Below the pieces are notes generated by a model, which was given only the letters and a program-made list of their open reading frames with translations, searched no databases and had not been told where the DNA came from. Below, in pieces: positions 37,228 to 45,348 of a stretch of 45,348 nt of DNA (position 1 is its first letter; every line of letters starts with the position of its first letter). The DNA is taken from NCBI GenBank assembly GCA_027331445.1, contig DAHWUD010000006.1:1-45348 (forward strand), in the 5' to 3' direction. This stretch comes from Candidatus Amesbacteria bacterium (GTDB lineage: Bacteria; Patescibacteriota; Microgenomatia; CAZETR01; Amesbacteraceae). Made by a program: the position numbers and the translations under genes.

Positions 37228-38306
37228 TAGTAAGTGGGGATAAATTGCTTGAGGTTGCCTTCATTGATAACAAACTGGCGGCCCTTGCCCTCGACGATCA
37301 TTTTGGAGACCTTTCTCACCAGGCCTTCGATGGTCCTTTCCAAAGTCCGGATACCGGCGTCGAAGCCCAGAGGGCGGACAATCTTGGGCCAAAGCGCGTC
37401 ATCGATGGTGATGGTACCGGGAGCCAGCGAAGCGAATTTCATCTGAGCGGGCAGGATATAATCCTTGCCGATGCGGATTTTTTCCTCATCGGTGTAGGAA
37501 GGCATGAGAATGGGTTCCAAGCGGTCCATGACGGCGGGGCTGATGTGGGTGGTGTTATTGGCCGTCGCAATAAACATGACCTGCGACAGGTCAAAAGGAT
37601 AGTCCAGAAAGTGGTCGGTGAAAGCCATATTTTGTTCGGGGTCCAACAGCTCGACCAGGACGCCCATGATTTCCCCGCGGGCGTTTTCGGAAACGCGGTC
37701 AATTTCATCCAGGAGGAAGACGGGGTTTTTGGAACCGGCCCGCCTAATGCCTTTGATGATCTGACCCGGTTCGGCGTCGGGTTGGGCCCGGGACTGACCG
37801 CGCAAATCCATGGCGGAACCCATACCGCCGAAGGGTAGACGGACAAACTTGCGGCCCAAGGCCTCGGAGATGCTTTTACTGATGGTGGTCTTGCCGGTAC
37901 CGACCAGGCCGACCAACAGGAGAATAGGAGCGCGGAAAGAGGTATCCTGTCTTTGCTCATTGATGATCATGACGGAAATATATTCCAAGAACCGTTCTTT
38001 GAGTTCTTCCAAACCAAAGTGGTGGGAGTCCAAAACCTGCTTGACGTGACCCAAATCGAGGATATCCTTGGTGGTGAAATTCCAGGGTAAGTGGGTAATC
38101 CAATCGATGTAGTGCTGGGTCTGTTCAAATTCGGCGGCATAGCTGCCGTGAACGGCCTGACGGGTGATGCGGGCCAGCATTTCTTCGGCTTTGGTCAGCA
38201 AATCGGGGGGAAGAGGAGCAGATTTGATCTGGGTCTCTAACTTTTGAATATCGGCGGTAATTATGTCGTCCACTGCATTAATGATAGCACTTGAAGTCCT
38301 CCTCAA
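37227..38306 (-). CDS. Lon-type AAA+ ATPase lacking a protease domain
   Basis: LLLVGLVGTGKTTISKSISEALGRKFVRLPFGG, AGSKNPVFLLDEIDRVS, LVELLDPEQNMAFTDHFLDYPFDLSQVMFIATAN (Lon ATPase signature). ORF ends at the AAA lid. Confidence 0.88.
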   Translation of the reverse strand: MRRTSSAIINAVDDIITADIQKLETQIKSAPLPPDLLTKAEEMLARITRQAVHGSYAAEFEQTQHYIDWITHLPWNFTTKDILDLGHVKQVLDSHHFGLEELKERFLEYISVMIINEQRQDTSFRAPILLLVGLVGTGKTTISKSISEALGRKFVRLPFGGMGSAMDLRGQSRAQPDAEPGQIIKGIRRAGSKNPVFLLDEIDRVSENARGEIMGVLVELLDPEQNMAFTDHFLDYPFDLSQVMFIATANNTTHISPAVMDRLEPILMPSYTDEEKIRIGKDYILPAQMKFASLAPGTITIDDALWPKIVRPLGFDAGIRTLERTIEGLVRKVSKMIVEGKGRQFVINEGNLKQFIPTY

Positions 38307-38315
38307 AACGAGAGT

Positions 38316-40532
38316 TTAGAAGCGGCGGCGATCGTCACGGCGATGAAAATCACGGCGAGGCATGGGAGCGCGGAAGTTGCCTACCCGAGGGGGTCCTGAA
38401 GGAGCCGGACGGGGTTCCCGAGCCTTGACTACGGGTTTACCGGCGGCATCAAATAACATACTCAGATTAATGCGGCCCTGAGAATCAATTTCAGTGACCC
38501 AGACTTTGACGGCCTGGCCTTCATGGACCACCTGGGAGGGATCGCTGACAAAGCCGGTGCCCATCTGGGAGACGTGAACGAGGCCGTCTTTGCCGGGAGC
38601 GATGGTGACAAAGGCGCCAAAGGGCTGAAGCCGGGCGACGGTGCCTTCATAAATTTCTCCGGGGACGATTTCCTTGCCCAGGGAAGCGATCCAGGAAAGG
38701 GCTTTTTGGACGCCGGTCTGATCCGTACCGGAGACAAAGACGGAGCCGTCGTCTCGGACATCGATGACGGTATCGGTATCGGCCATGAGCTTTTTAATGA
38801 CCTTGCCGCCGGGGCCGATAAGTTCGCCGATTTTGTCGACGGGAATCTGAACGGTGCTGATTTTGGGAGCGAAGGGAGAAAGCTCGGTATGAGGGGCCGG
38901 CAGAACTTTGAGCATGGCGGCCATGATTTGGGAGCGGGCGGCTTTGGCCCGGGCAAAAGTAGCTTCACAAATATCCAAAGTGAGACCGGGAACTTTGACA
39001 TCCAACTGAATGGCGGTAATACCTTTGTCGGTACCGGCAACTTTAAAATCCATGTCGCCGTAGTGGTCTTCGCCGCCGTTAATATCGGTCAAAAGAATAT
39101 AACCATCGGTCTTTTTTGGATAGTCCGGAGGAGTGATCAGGCCGGTGGAAATGCCGGCGACGGGAGCCAATAGAGGCACTCCGGCGTCCATTAAAGACAT
39201 GGTAGAGCCACAAGTGCTGGCCATGCTGGTACTGCCGTTGGAACTCATAATTTCGGAGACGACGCGGATGGCGTAAGGGAATTCGGATTCAGGGGGAATA
39301 ACGGGAGCCAGGGCCCGTTCGGCCAAAGCGCCGTGACCGATTTCCCGGCGGCCGGGGGAACCCATTCTGCCGGTTTCACCGGTACAGTAAGGAGGAAAAT
39401 AATAATGGTGCATATAGCGTTTGGTCTCTTCGCCCTCGGCTGATTCCAGAGATTGCGACAGGGAGGGGGCGCCCAGAGTGGTGACGGTCAAGGCCTGAGT
39501 TTCGCCGCGCTGGAAGATGGCTGATCCATGAACCCGGGGCAAAAAGCCGACCTGAATATTGAGGGGGCGGATATCTGCGGGCTGCCGACCGTCGGCTCTT
39601 TTGCCGGTTAAAAGCTGTTTTCTGAAGGCGGTGAAAAAGAGGTCCTCAAGAATTTCCCGAACCTGAATCTGAACCGAAGATTCAAAAGAGGCCACGATTT
39701 GGTTTGCGGCGGCGGCGTAAGCGGCTTCCCGTTCGAGGATGGGTTTGGCTGAGGAAGAGGCGACGGCGTCGGAAATGACAGTTTTGGCGGCTTTGGTGAC
39801 GTCCGCTATCAGCTGGGGAGTGACGGAGGAGACGGGAACGGGAAGTTTGTCCCGGCCGACTTCGGCCACCAAGTCGTTGATGAGTTTAATGATGATCCGG
39901 TTATGTTCGAACCCGGTTTTGAGGGCGGAAAAGACCGTAGCTTCGGGGACCTGATTGGCGCCGGCTTCGATCATGGGAATCAACTCGGCCGTGCTGGAAA
40001 CAACCAAATCCAAATCGACACCGGGGCGATTACCGTTAGCGGGATTAACCACAATTTGACCGTTTTCCAAACCGACACGGACGGCGGCGATGGGGCCATT
40101 CCAGGGAATCTGAGAGATGGCCAGGGCGGCCGAGGCGGCGATAACGCCTAAAACGTCGGCGTCGTTGGCCACATCGATGGAAAGAACGGTTACTACGACC
40201 TGGACTTCATTTTTAAATCTTTTGGGAAAAAGAGGCCTGATAGAGCGATCGATCAGACGGCCGGAAAGAACTTCGGCGTCGGTAGCCCGACCTTCACGCT
40301 TGACCCAACGGGAACCACGAATACGGCCACCGGCGTAAAGACGTTCCTGATAGTCGACGGACAGAGGGAAGTAATCTTTCTTGGTGTCCTCGGCGCCCAT
40401 GACCACCGTGGCCAGGACGGAAGTGTCCCCGTAGCGGGCATAAACGGCGGAATCAGCGCGGGCGGCAAAACGACCAAACTCCAGGGAGAGGGTGCGTCCA
40501 GCCAAATCTATAGATTTACTAACAATTTTCAT
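38316..40532 (-). CDS. pnp: Polyribonucleotide nucleotidyltransferase
   Basis: Two RNase PH-type domains, KH (IGELIGPGGKVIKKLM) and S1 (GEIYEGTVARLQPFGAFVTIAPGKDGLVHVSQM). Confidence 0.97.
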   Translation of the reverse strand: MKIVSKSIDLAGRTLSLEFGRFAARADSAVYARYGDTSVLATVVMGAEDTKKDYFPLSVDYQERLYAGGRIRGSRWVKREGRATDAEVLSGRLIDRSIRPLFPKRFKNEVQVVVTVLSIDVANDADVLGVIAASAALAISQIPWNGPIAAVRVGLENGQIVVNPANGNRPGVDLDLVVSSTAELIPMIEAGANQVPEATVFSALKTGFEHNRIIIKLINDLVAEVGRDKLPVPVSSVTPQLIADVTKAAKTVISDAVASSSAKPILEREAAYAAAANQIVASFESSVQIQVREILEDLFFTAFRKQLLTGKRADGRQPADIRPLNIQVGFLPRVHGSAIFQRGETQALTVTTLGAPSLSQSLESAEGEETKRYMHHYYFPPYCTGETGRMGSPGRREIGHGALAERALAPVIPPESEFPYAIRVVSEIMSSNGSTSMASTCGSTMSLMDAGVPLLAPVAGISTGLITPPDYPKKTDGYILLTDINGGEDHYGDMDFKVAGTDKGITAIQLDVKVPGLTLDICEATFARAKAARSQIMAAMLKVLPAPHTELSPFAPKISTVQIPVDKIGELIGPGGKVIKKLMADTDTVIDVRDDGSVFVSGTDQTGVQKALSWIASLGKEIVPGEIYEGTVARLQPFGAFVTIAPGKDGLVHVSQMGTGFVSDPSQVVHEGQAVKVWVTEIDSQGRINLSMLFDAAGKPVVKAREPRPAPSGPPRVGNFRAPMPRRDFHRRDDRRRF

Positions 40533-40548
40533 TGAGCTTGCCGAAGTG

Positions 40549-40598
40549 TTCCAGAAGTCTGAAGAAGAGCAGTTTTACTTCTCTTCACGCTTCTTGAA
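40549..40598 (-). promoter_or_regulatory. Imperfect stem-loop in the rpsO-pnp intergenic leader
   Basis: TTCCAGAAGTCTGAAGAA pairs with CTCTTCACGCTTCTTGAA (14 of 18 complementary positions). Confidence 0.5.
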
Positions 40599-40652
40599 CT
40601 CTCCGATTATGGTTATTTTAACAGATAAATGGGATTAATGATAGTACTTTTT

Positions 40653-40715
40653 AAATCTCCCCTCCTCGCTCCGCTTTGTTTCCCCTCTTTACAAAAGAGG
40701 GGATTAGGGAGATTT
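40653..40715. repeat. Nested palindromic repeat overlapping the rpsO stop codon
   Basis: Outer AAATCTCCC/GGGAGATTT, inner TCCCCTCTTT-ACA-AAAGAGGGGA perfect 10-bp stem. Confidence 0.85.
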
Positions 40716-40977
40716 ATAGGCCCAGTTTTTTGGAAATTTCGGAAAACCTAGCGGCGTCTTTTTTCTGCAGGTAAAACAGCAGACGACGGCGTTTGCTGAC
40801 CATGCTGATCAGGCCCCGACGGGAGTGATTGTCTTTTTTGTGAATTTTGAGATGTTCGGCCAATTTGTTGATCTTTTCGGTTAAGAGAGCGATCTGCACT
40901 TCAGGAGAGCCGGTATCGCCCTTGGCGACGGCAAATTTTTTGATAACTTCCTGTTTGGCGGTAGGATCTAAGGCCAT
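40714..40977 (-). CDS. rpsO: 30S ribosomal protein S15
   Basis: [54 protein letters not shown]. Confidence 0.97.
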   Translation of the reverse strand: MALDPTAKQEVIKKFAVAKGDTGSPEVQIALLTEKINKLAEHLKIHKKDNHSRRGLISMVSKRRRLLFYLQKKDAARFSEISKKLGL

Positions 40978-40978
40978 A

Positions 40979-41194
40979 TTAGGAGAAGAAAATAAAAGCA
41001 GGGTGGATATCCGGGGTTATAGGAGCCTGGACCGATGAGTCATATATCCTTTTAAACACACAGCCCACACAGGTAGGAAAATCCGGTCTGAGACAGGGCT
41101 GTTTTTCAGCCTGACTACCAAAAGCGGCAGCGGGGGCGGCGAGAGCGACGCGGATGATGCATTCGCCTTCGGTGAGCAATTCTTTATTATTCAT
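40979..41194 (-). CDS. Hypothetical small Cys-containing protein
   Basis: 71 aa ORF ending 2 nt before rpsO, with C-x7-C-x2-C ([12 protein letters not shown]). No family recognised. Confidence 0.4.
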   Translation of the reverse strand: MNNKELLTEGECIIRVALAAPAAAFGSQAEKQPCLRPDFPTCVGCVFKRIYDSSVQAPITPDIHPAFIFFS

Positions 41195-41241
41195 AAAACT
41201 GAAAAAACCAGAGATAGGGCGGCAGCGGGTCAGTAACCTGG

Positions 41242-41484
41242 CTAGTTGACGTTAATGTCTCTGTTGTGAGAATTGGATTTTACCCGGTTTTCGAGAATTT
41301 GTCCACTGGCGCGCAGGCCAGCCTGTATTTTTTTGACGAACCGGTCGTGGTTTTGGCTTTCATTACGGATGTGGTCATGGGAAGCTTTTACCCCAACGGC
41401 GAAAATAAAAAGGAATCCTATGGCATAGGCCCCATCTTTAAGGTAGGAAGGGTTCTCGGATAAAAATTTAAATATTTCAGGCAT
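41242..41484 (-). CDS. Small single-TM protein of unknown function
   Basis: 80 aa with one TM (GAYAIGFLFIFAVGVKA) in the operon between rpsO and the DHH-like gene. Confidence 0.5.
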   Translation of the reverse strand: MPEIFKFLSENPSYLKDGAYAIGFLFIFAVGVKASHDHIRNESQNHDRFVKKIQAGLRASGQILENRVKSNSHNRDINVN

Positions 41485-41487
41485 GGA

Positions 41488-42438
41488 TTAAGGCAGCATG
41501 GAGCCACTGAAAATTTTGGGCTCGTACCAATCAGGGGAAGGGGCGGCGGGGGCGGCGGTCTCGGCCGTCGGTACTTCAGGAACCGGCTGGCTGTCGGTGC
41601 CGTAACCTGCCTGGACGGAGGGCCGGGGAGGAGACGGGGGCGGGGCGGTGGGAATGGCGCCGGCAGGAAGATTTGGGGGGGCAAAAATATCCTGGCGGCG
41701 GGCACCGTGGCGCATGAGCAGGGTGGCGGCTTCAAAAGTGGAGGCGGAAACGGCTGAATCCTGAAACTGATGGGTGCCCTGTTCCAGACCGGCTAACAAA
41801 TTAGAAGCCGCGTCGGGGTCAAGGGATAAATGCAGGGAATCAATGACAAAAGCGGTGATTTCACTCAGACAGGACGCGGAGGGATCATAAATTTGGTAAG
41901 GAGTAAAGTTTTGACGGGGAAAATCGCGGGTGAGAGAAATGATCTTGACCGTGGAAAAGAAGTCTTTGGCGGAGACATACAGCTCCCCCAAATCGGACAA
42001 ATCGTTAACCCCGAAGGTGATGACTAAATCGGCCGGGTTGGTGCCGCCGGAAAATTTAAGGCGCGCGGGGTCGATTAAAGGCGCATTAACCTTGGGAATG
42101 ACTACCAACTGCAGTTGGCCGTGGACGAGATCATAATTGATGCGGTCGACGTATTCGGTCTGGTCGGGAAAGGAAATAATCAGGCTTCTAGAGCTGGGAG
42201 CGGTAGTAGTAATAGCGTTGACGCCCACCAGACGATTGAATTCGACGGTCATGGGGGAAGCACAGGCGATGACAGAGGTGCCTTCAAAGTGGGAGTCCAG
42301 GGCAATTTTCAGGGCGGTAGCGGAGGCGACCTGATCGTAAGTCGGGGAAGCGGGAAGAAGCAGACTGAATGAGCTGGCTGACCCAAGCAGATTGACGAAT
42401 TGAGTGGTGTCAGGACGAGCCATGATGAGCGATGGCAA
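41488..42438 (-). CDS. Degenerate DHH/NrnA-like protein
   Basis: SFSLLLPASPTYDQVASATALKIALDSH resembles the DHH N-terminal region; position between infB and rpsO matches nrnA placement in other bacteria. Confidence 0.5.
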   Translation of the reverse strand: MPSLIMARPDTTQFVNLLGSASSFSLLLPASPTYDQVASATALKIALDSHFEGTSVIACASPMTVEFNRLVGVNAITTTAPSSRSLIISFPDQTEYVDRINYDLVHGQLQLVVIPKVNAPLIDPARLKFSGGTNPADLVITFGVNDLSDLGELYVSAKDFFSTVKIISLTRDFPRQNFTPYQIYDPSASCLSEITAFVIDSLHLSLDPDAASNLLAGLEQGTHQFQDSAVSASTFEAATLLMRHGARRQDIFAPPNLPAGAIPTAPPPSPPRPSVQAGYGTDSQPVPEVPTAETAAPAAPSPDWYEPKIFSGSMLP

Positions 42439-43810
42439 TTATATAATCACCAACTTTAAAGTCAAGGTAAGGGCTTAATGTCGCGCCAAATTCCTGACCT
42501 GCCTTGACGCGGTCGGCGGCGGTTTTGCCAATTTGCAGGGATTTAAGTTTGGAGGTACCAATGACTTGGGACCCCCGTTCCAGCCGCACTTCCCCACCCC
42601 GGTCCAACTGGCCATCCTGAACCCGACAACCGGCGATGCGATCGGGGCCGATTTTAAACTCCGCACTAATCACGGCTTGGCCTAAAATGACTTCGGTGAC
42701 GGCCGGGTGGAGAAGCTGATCCAAATAATCAGAAAGCTCATAGATGATACGGAAAGAATGGACGGGAACAGCCTCAATTTCGGCCAGTTTGGCCACGGAG
42801 CCGGGAATTTTGACATTGAAGGCCAGAACCTGAGCATCGGAGGGACGGGCAAGCAGAATGTCATTTTCACTGACGTCCCCGGTAGCGCTGCTTAAAACCG
42901 TAATTTGAGGATCGAGAAGAGCGGTAATGGCTTCAAGCGAGCCGACAACATCGGCCCGAAGGATAATGTTTAACGAACCGGGTTTGGAGACGGGGAGGGG
43001 GACGGCTACCGGTGAAGAAACGGTCAGCGGATGATCGGAGATGACGGTGCCCACGGGGGGAACAGAGGTCAGGCCAAGAATTTCTACAGGGGTAGAAGGA
43101 AGAGCTGAGGGAAGGTTCTGGGCGTCGGAGTTTAAGAGAGCCCGGACTCTACCGACGAGAGCCGAGGTAAACAGAGAGACTCCGGTCGTAAGGGTGCCAT
43201 TTTTGACAATAACCTCTGCCAATGGGCCTTTTTTGGAGTCGAGGCGGCTCTCAATGACCACGGCGGCCAACTGACCGTCGGGATCTGCCTGCGGGGGATG
43301 GAGCTCAGATAGCAAATTGATGGTGTCTAAAAGTTGAGGAATACCGGCTCCGGTTTTGGCGGAGACGACGGCGGCGGGAACCGGACCACCGAAATCTTCC
43401 ACGACAATACCCAACTCCGTGAGCTGGGTTTTGACCCGATCGGGATCAGCTTCGGGCAGATCGGATTTGGTAATGACGACAAGGTAGGGAATCTTGGCGG
43501 CCAGGATGGCGGCGGCGGCTTCTTTGGTCTGGGGCATGACTCCGTCATTTCCGGCCACAATGAGAAGGGCAATATCGGCTACCCGACTGCCCCGTTCCCG
43601 CATGCTGACGAAGGCGGCGTGACCCGGAGTATCGATAAAGGTCAAGAGTTTTCCGGCAGCGGTTTTAAGCTGAAAGGACCTGATATGCTGGGTGATGCCT
43701 CCGACTTCCCGAGCGGCAACATGGGACTGCCGCAGATAATCAAGAAGGGTGGTCTTACCGTGGTCGACGTGACCCAGAATGACGATGATGGGAGGACGAG
43801 TTTGCAGCAT
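42410..43810 (-). CDS. infB: Translation initiation factor IF-2, short form
   Basis: VILGHVDHGKTTLLDYLRQSHVAAREVGGITQHI, FIDTPGHAAFVSMRERGSRVADIALLIVAGNDGVMPQT. Confidence 0.96.
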   Translation of the reverse strand: MLQTRPPIIVILGHVDHGKTTLLDYLRQSHVAAREVGGITQHIRSFQLKTAAGKLLTFIDTPGHAAFVSMRERGSRVADIALLIVAGNDGVMPQTKEAAAAILAAKIPYLVVITKSDLPEADPDRVKTQLTELGIVVEDFGGPVPAAVVSAKTGAGIPQLLDTINLLSELHPPQADPDGQLAAVVIESRLDSKKGPLAEVIVKNGTLTTGVSLFTSALVGRVRALLNSDAQNLPSALPSTPVEILGLTSVPPVGTVISDHPLTVSSPVAVPLPVSKPGSLNIILRADVVGSLEAITALLDPQITVLSSATGDVSENDILLARPSDAQVLAFNVKIPGSVAKLAEIEAVPVHSFRIIYELSDYLDQLLHPAVTEVILGQAVISAEFKIGPDRIAGCRVQDGQLDRGGEVRLERGSQVIGTSKLKSLQIGKTAADRVKAGQEFGATLSPYLDFKVGDYIIAIAHHGSS

Positions 43811-43901
43811 AAAAATTTCTAATTTTTAATTTCTAACGACTAATAACAGAAACACAAATCCGAGGCCAAATTCCAGTTACAAAATCAAGATGAAAAAGGT
43901 T

Positions 43902-44996
43902 TCATGAGGTTTTTGAATTGTCACCGGAATCGGTATCGGAAGGAACTTCTTTCTTTTCGGACGTGCCTTTTTCTTCGGGGAGACCCTCAATGTCTATATG
44001 GAAACCGGTGAGTTTACCGGCCAGTTTGGCGTTTTGACCGTCGCGGCCGATGGCCAAGGACAACTGGTCAGCAGGAGCGATGACAGTCGCAACTTTAGTG
44101 TCGGGGTTGATTTTGACGGTCAAGCCGGTAGCCGGAGACAGGGCTGAGGCGATAAACTTGTCCAGATCTTCACTGAACTGGACAATATCGATTTTTTCGC
44201 CATTGAGCTCGCCGATCACTGCCTGGACACGGACGCCTTTTTGGCCGACACAGGAGCCAACCGGATCGACACCGCTTTGATGGGAATAAACGGCAATTTT
44301 GGTCCGGGAACCAGGATCGCGGGCGACGGCACGGATTTCAACAGCCTTACTGGAAATCTCGGGCACTTCGCGGGCAAATAATTCCTTGATCAGGCCATTG
44401 TCGGCCCGGGAAACAACGACTTCTTTGCCGCGGACGCCGTCCCGGATGCCCTGAAGATAAAAGGTCAGGCGCTGATTTAGATGATAGTTTTCAGAATGAA
44501 TCTGCTCGGCGGCAGGCAAGACGGCTTCGGCCTTGCCGATATCAATGATGATTTCAGGGCCGACAAAGCGGATAACAGTACCGTTGACGAGGGTATTGAG
44601 GCGTTTCTCGTATTCGGCAGTGACAACGGACTTTTCGGCTTCACGGATTTTCTGGAGAACGACCTGGCGGGCGGTTTGGGCGGCAATACGGCCAAATCCC
44701 GGAGGAGTAACGTCGGTTTTAGCAGCTTTAGGGAGAGGGGTAACGGTAGTGACCCCAGCCACTTCGGTGACCTGGCCGGGAATCTCAAAAATTTTGGCTT
44801 CGCCGGTGCCGGGGTCTAAAACCACGTCATAAACACAATCTTCCCGGTATTTATCCTGATGATCTTTTCTAAAAGCGGCCACGATGGCCTGGCGAATAGT
44901 GTCGAGGACGATTTGAGGATCGAGATTGCGCTCGTGGGCCACCTGAGTGACGGCTGAGGCAAACTCGGATCTGGTAGTAGTCGGTTTATTGGCCAT
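43902..44996 (-). CDS. nusA: Transcription termination/antitermination protein NusA
   Basis: LVNGTVIRFVGPEIIIDIGKAEAVLPAAEQ (S1), SGVDPVGSCVGQKGVRVQAVIGELNGEKIDIVQFSED (KH), LAIGRDGQNAKLAGKLTG. Start taken at ATG 44996. Confidence 0.95.
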   Translation of the reverse strand: MANKPTTTRSEFASAVTQVAHERNLDPQIVLDTIRQAIVAAFRKDHQDKYREDCVYDVVLDPGTGEAKIFEIPGQVTEVAGVTTVTPLPKAAKTDVTPPGFGRIAAQTARQVVLQKIREAEKSVVTAEYEKRLNTLVNGTVIRFVGPEIIIDIGKAEAVLPAAEQIHSENYHLNQRLTFYLQGIRDGVRGKEVVVSRADNGLIKELFAREVPEISSKAVEIRAVARDPGSRTKIAVYSHQSGVDPVGSCVGQKGVRVQAVIGELNGEKIDIVQFSEDLDKFIASALSPATGLTVKINPDTKVATVIAPADQLSLAIGRDGQNAKLAGKLTGFHIDIEGLPEEKGTSEKKEVPSDTDSGDNSKTS

Positions 44997-45004
44997 AGTT
45001 TGTG

Positions 45005-45035
45005 AAAAAAAGAGGTGGGTACTTCTTCCCACCTC
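45005..45035 (-). terminator. Intrinsic terminator/attenuator in the nusA leader
   Basis: Minus strand GAGGTGGG-AAGAAGTA-CCCACCTC-TTTTTTT, ending 8 nt before the nusA ATG. Confidence 0.8.
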
Positions 45036-45054
45036 AAATTCACTAATCGAGGGG

Positions 45055-45060
45055 ATTATA
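45055..45060 (-). promoter_or_regulatory. Putative -10 box (TATAAT) upstream of the nusA leader hairpin
   Basis: Minus strand TATAAT 19 nt before the terminator stem; -35 not clear. Confidence 0.45.
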
Positions 45061-45134
45061 CCAATAAATAGGTCACAGATCCAGATACAGTATCACCCTC
45101 CTGATTCTCCTGTGATATTTAGACTGGAGTAATG

Positions 45135-45348
45135 TTATCCTGAGTGCTTTTTTTGAAGTTCGTTAAAAATTTCAAGGGAATCTCTTTTGGTCCTTCTTCC
45201 ACGAATGACTGCCGTTCCCAGATCGTAAAGAACATCTTCAGAAATATGGCCACCATTATGATAGAGGTCGATTAAAAACTCTGGATCGTTATTTCCCAGG
45301 GCATCAATGGCTAATCGAGCTATGTTTCCAAAACCAATGGAGACACCA
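45135..45348 (-). CDS. Hypothetical protein, C-terminal part (continues past window edge)
   Basis: Open minus-strand frame to the edge: GVSIGFGNIARLAIDALGNNDPEFLIDLYHNGGHISEDVLYDLGTAVIRGRRTKRDSLEIFNELQKKHSG*. Confidence 0.6.
   Translation of the reverse strand, partial: GVSIGFGNIARLAIDALGNNDPEFLIDLYHNGGHISEDVLYDLGTAVIRGRRTKRDSLEIFNELQKKHSG

Noticed and set aside
37245-37838. 197 aa plus-strand ORF
   Set aside because: Antisense shadow of the Lon-like ATPase gene.
38523-39173. 216 aa plus-strand ORF
   Set aside because: Antisense shadow of pnp.
1-45348. CRISPR array, rRNA genes or large tandem repeats
   Set aside because: None seen on reading both strands. Palindromes and short repeats are listed separately.

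Overview
The window looks like a compact, reduced bacterial chromosome segment, plausibly Patescibacteria/CPR. That placement is inferred from gene content and domain reduction; no search was run. Almost all genes lie on the minus strand in tight operons: four ABC-2-type permeases around one ATPase; hup; rny-recX-recA; rpoB-rpoC-rpsL-rpsG-rpsD-rpoA-rplQ-rplM-rpsI; ruvX-zinc ribbon-mltG; a PilM-like/baseplate-J-like membrane protein with a sortase; alaS; ftsK; rnj-udg-Lon-like ATPase-pnp; and rpsO-(DHH-like)-infB-nusA. The plus strand carries only islets: a transposase at the left edge, tRNA-Pro(GGG) with two small ORFs, a NUDIX-like gene and a broken DUF559 gene. The most interesting signals are: (1) a repeated promoter geometry with a TATAAT-like box 6-8 nt before start codons, suggesting widespread leaderless mRNAs; (2) a near-perfect intrinsic terminator between a TATAAT box and the nusA start codon, suggesting attenuation and autoregulation; (3) a Lon-like ATPase with no protease domain; (4) a family-4 UDG that has lost three of four Fe-S cysteines and ends in a beta-clamp-like QTSLF; (5) an actin-like/TM/baseplate-J-like fusion overlapping a sortase gene; and (6) palindromic repeats beside a decayed DUF559 gene and at the end of rpsO. 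No CRISPR array or rRNA was seen.
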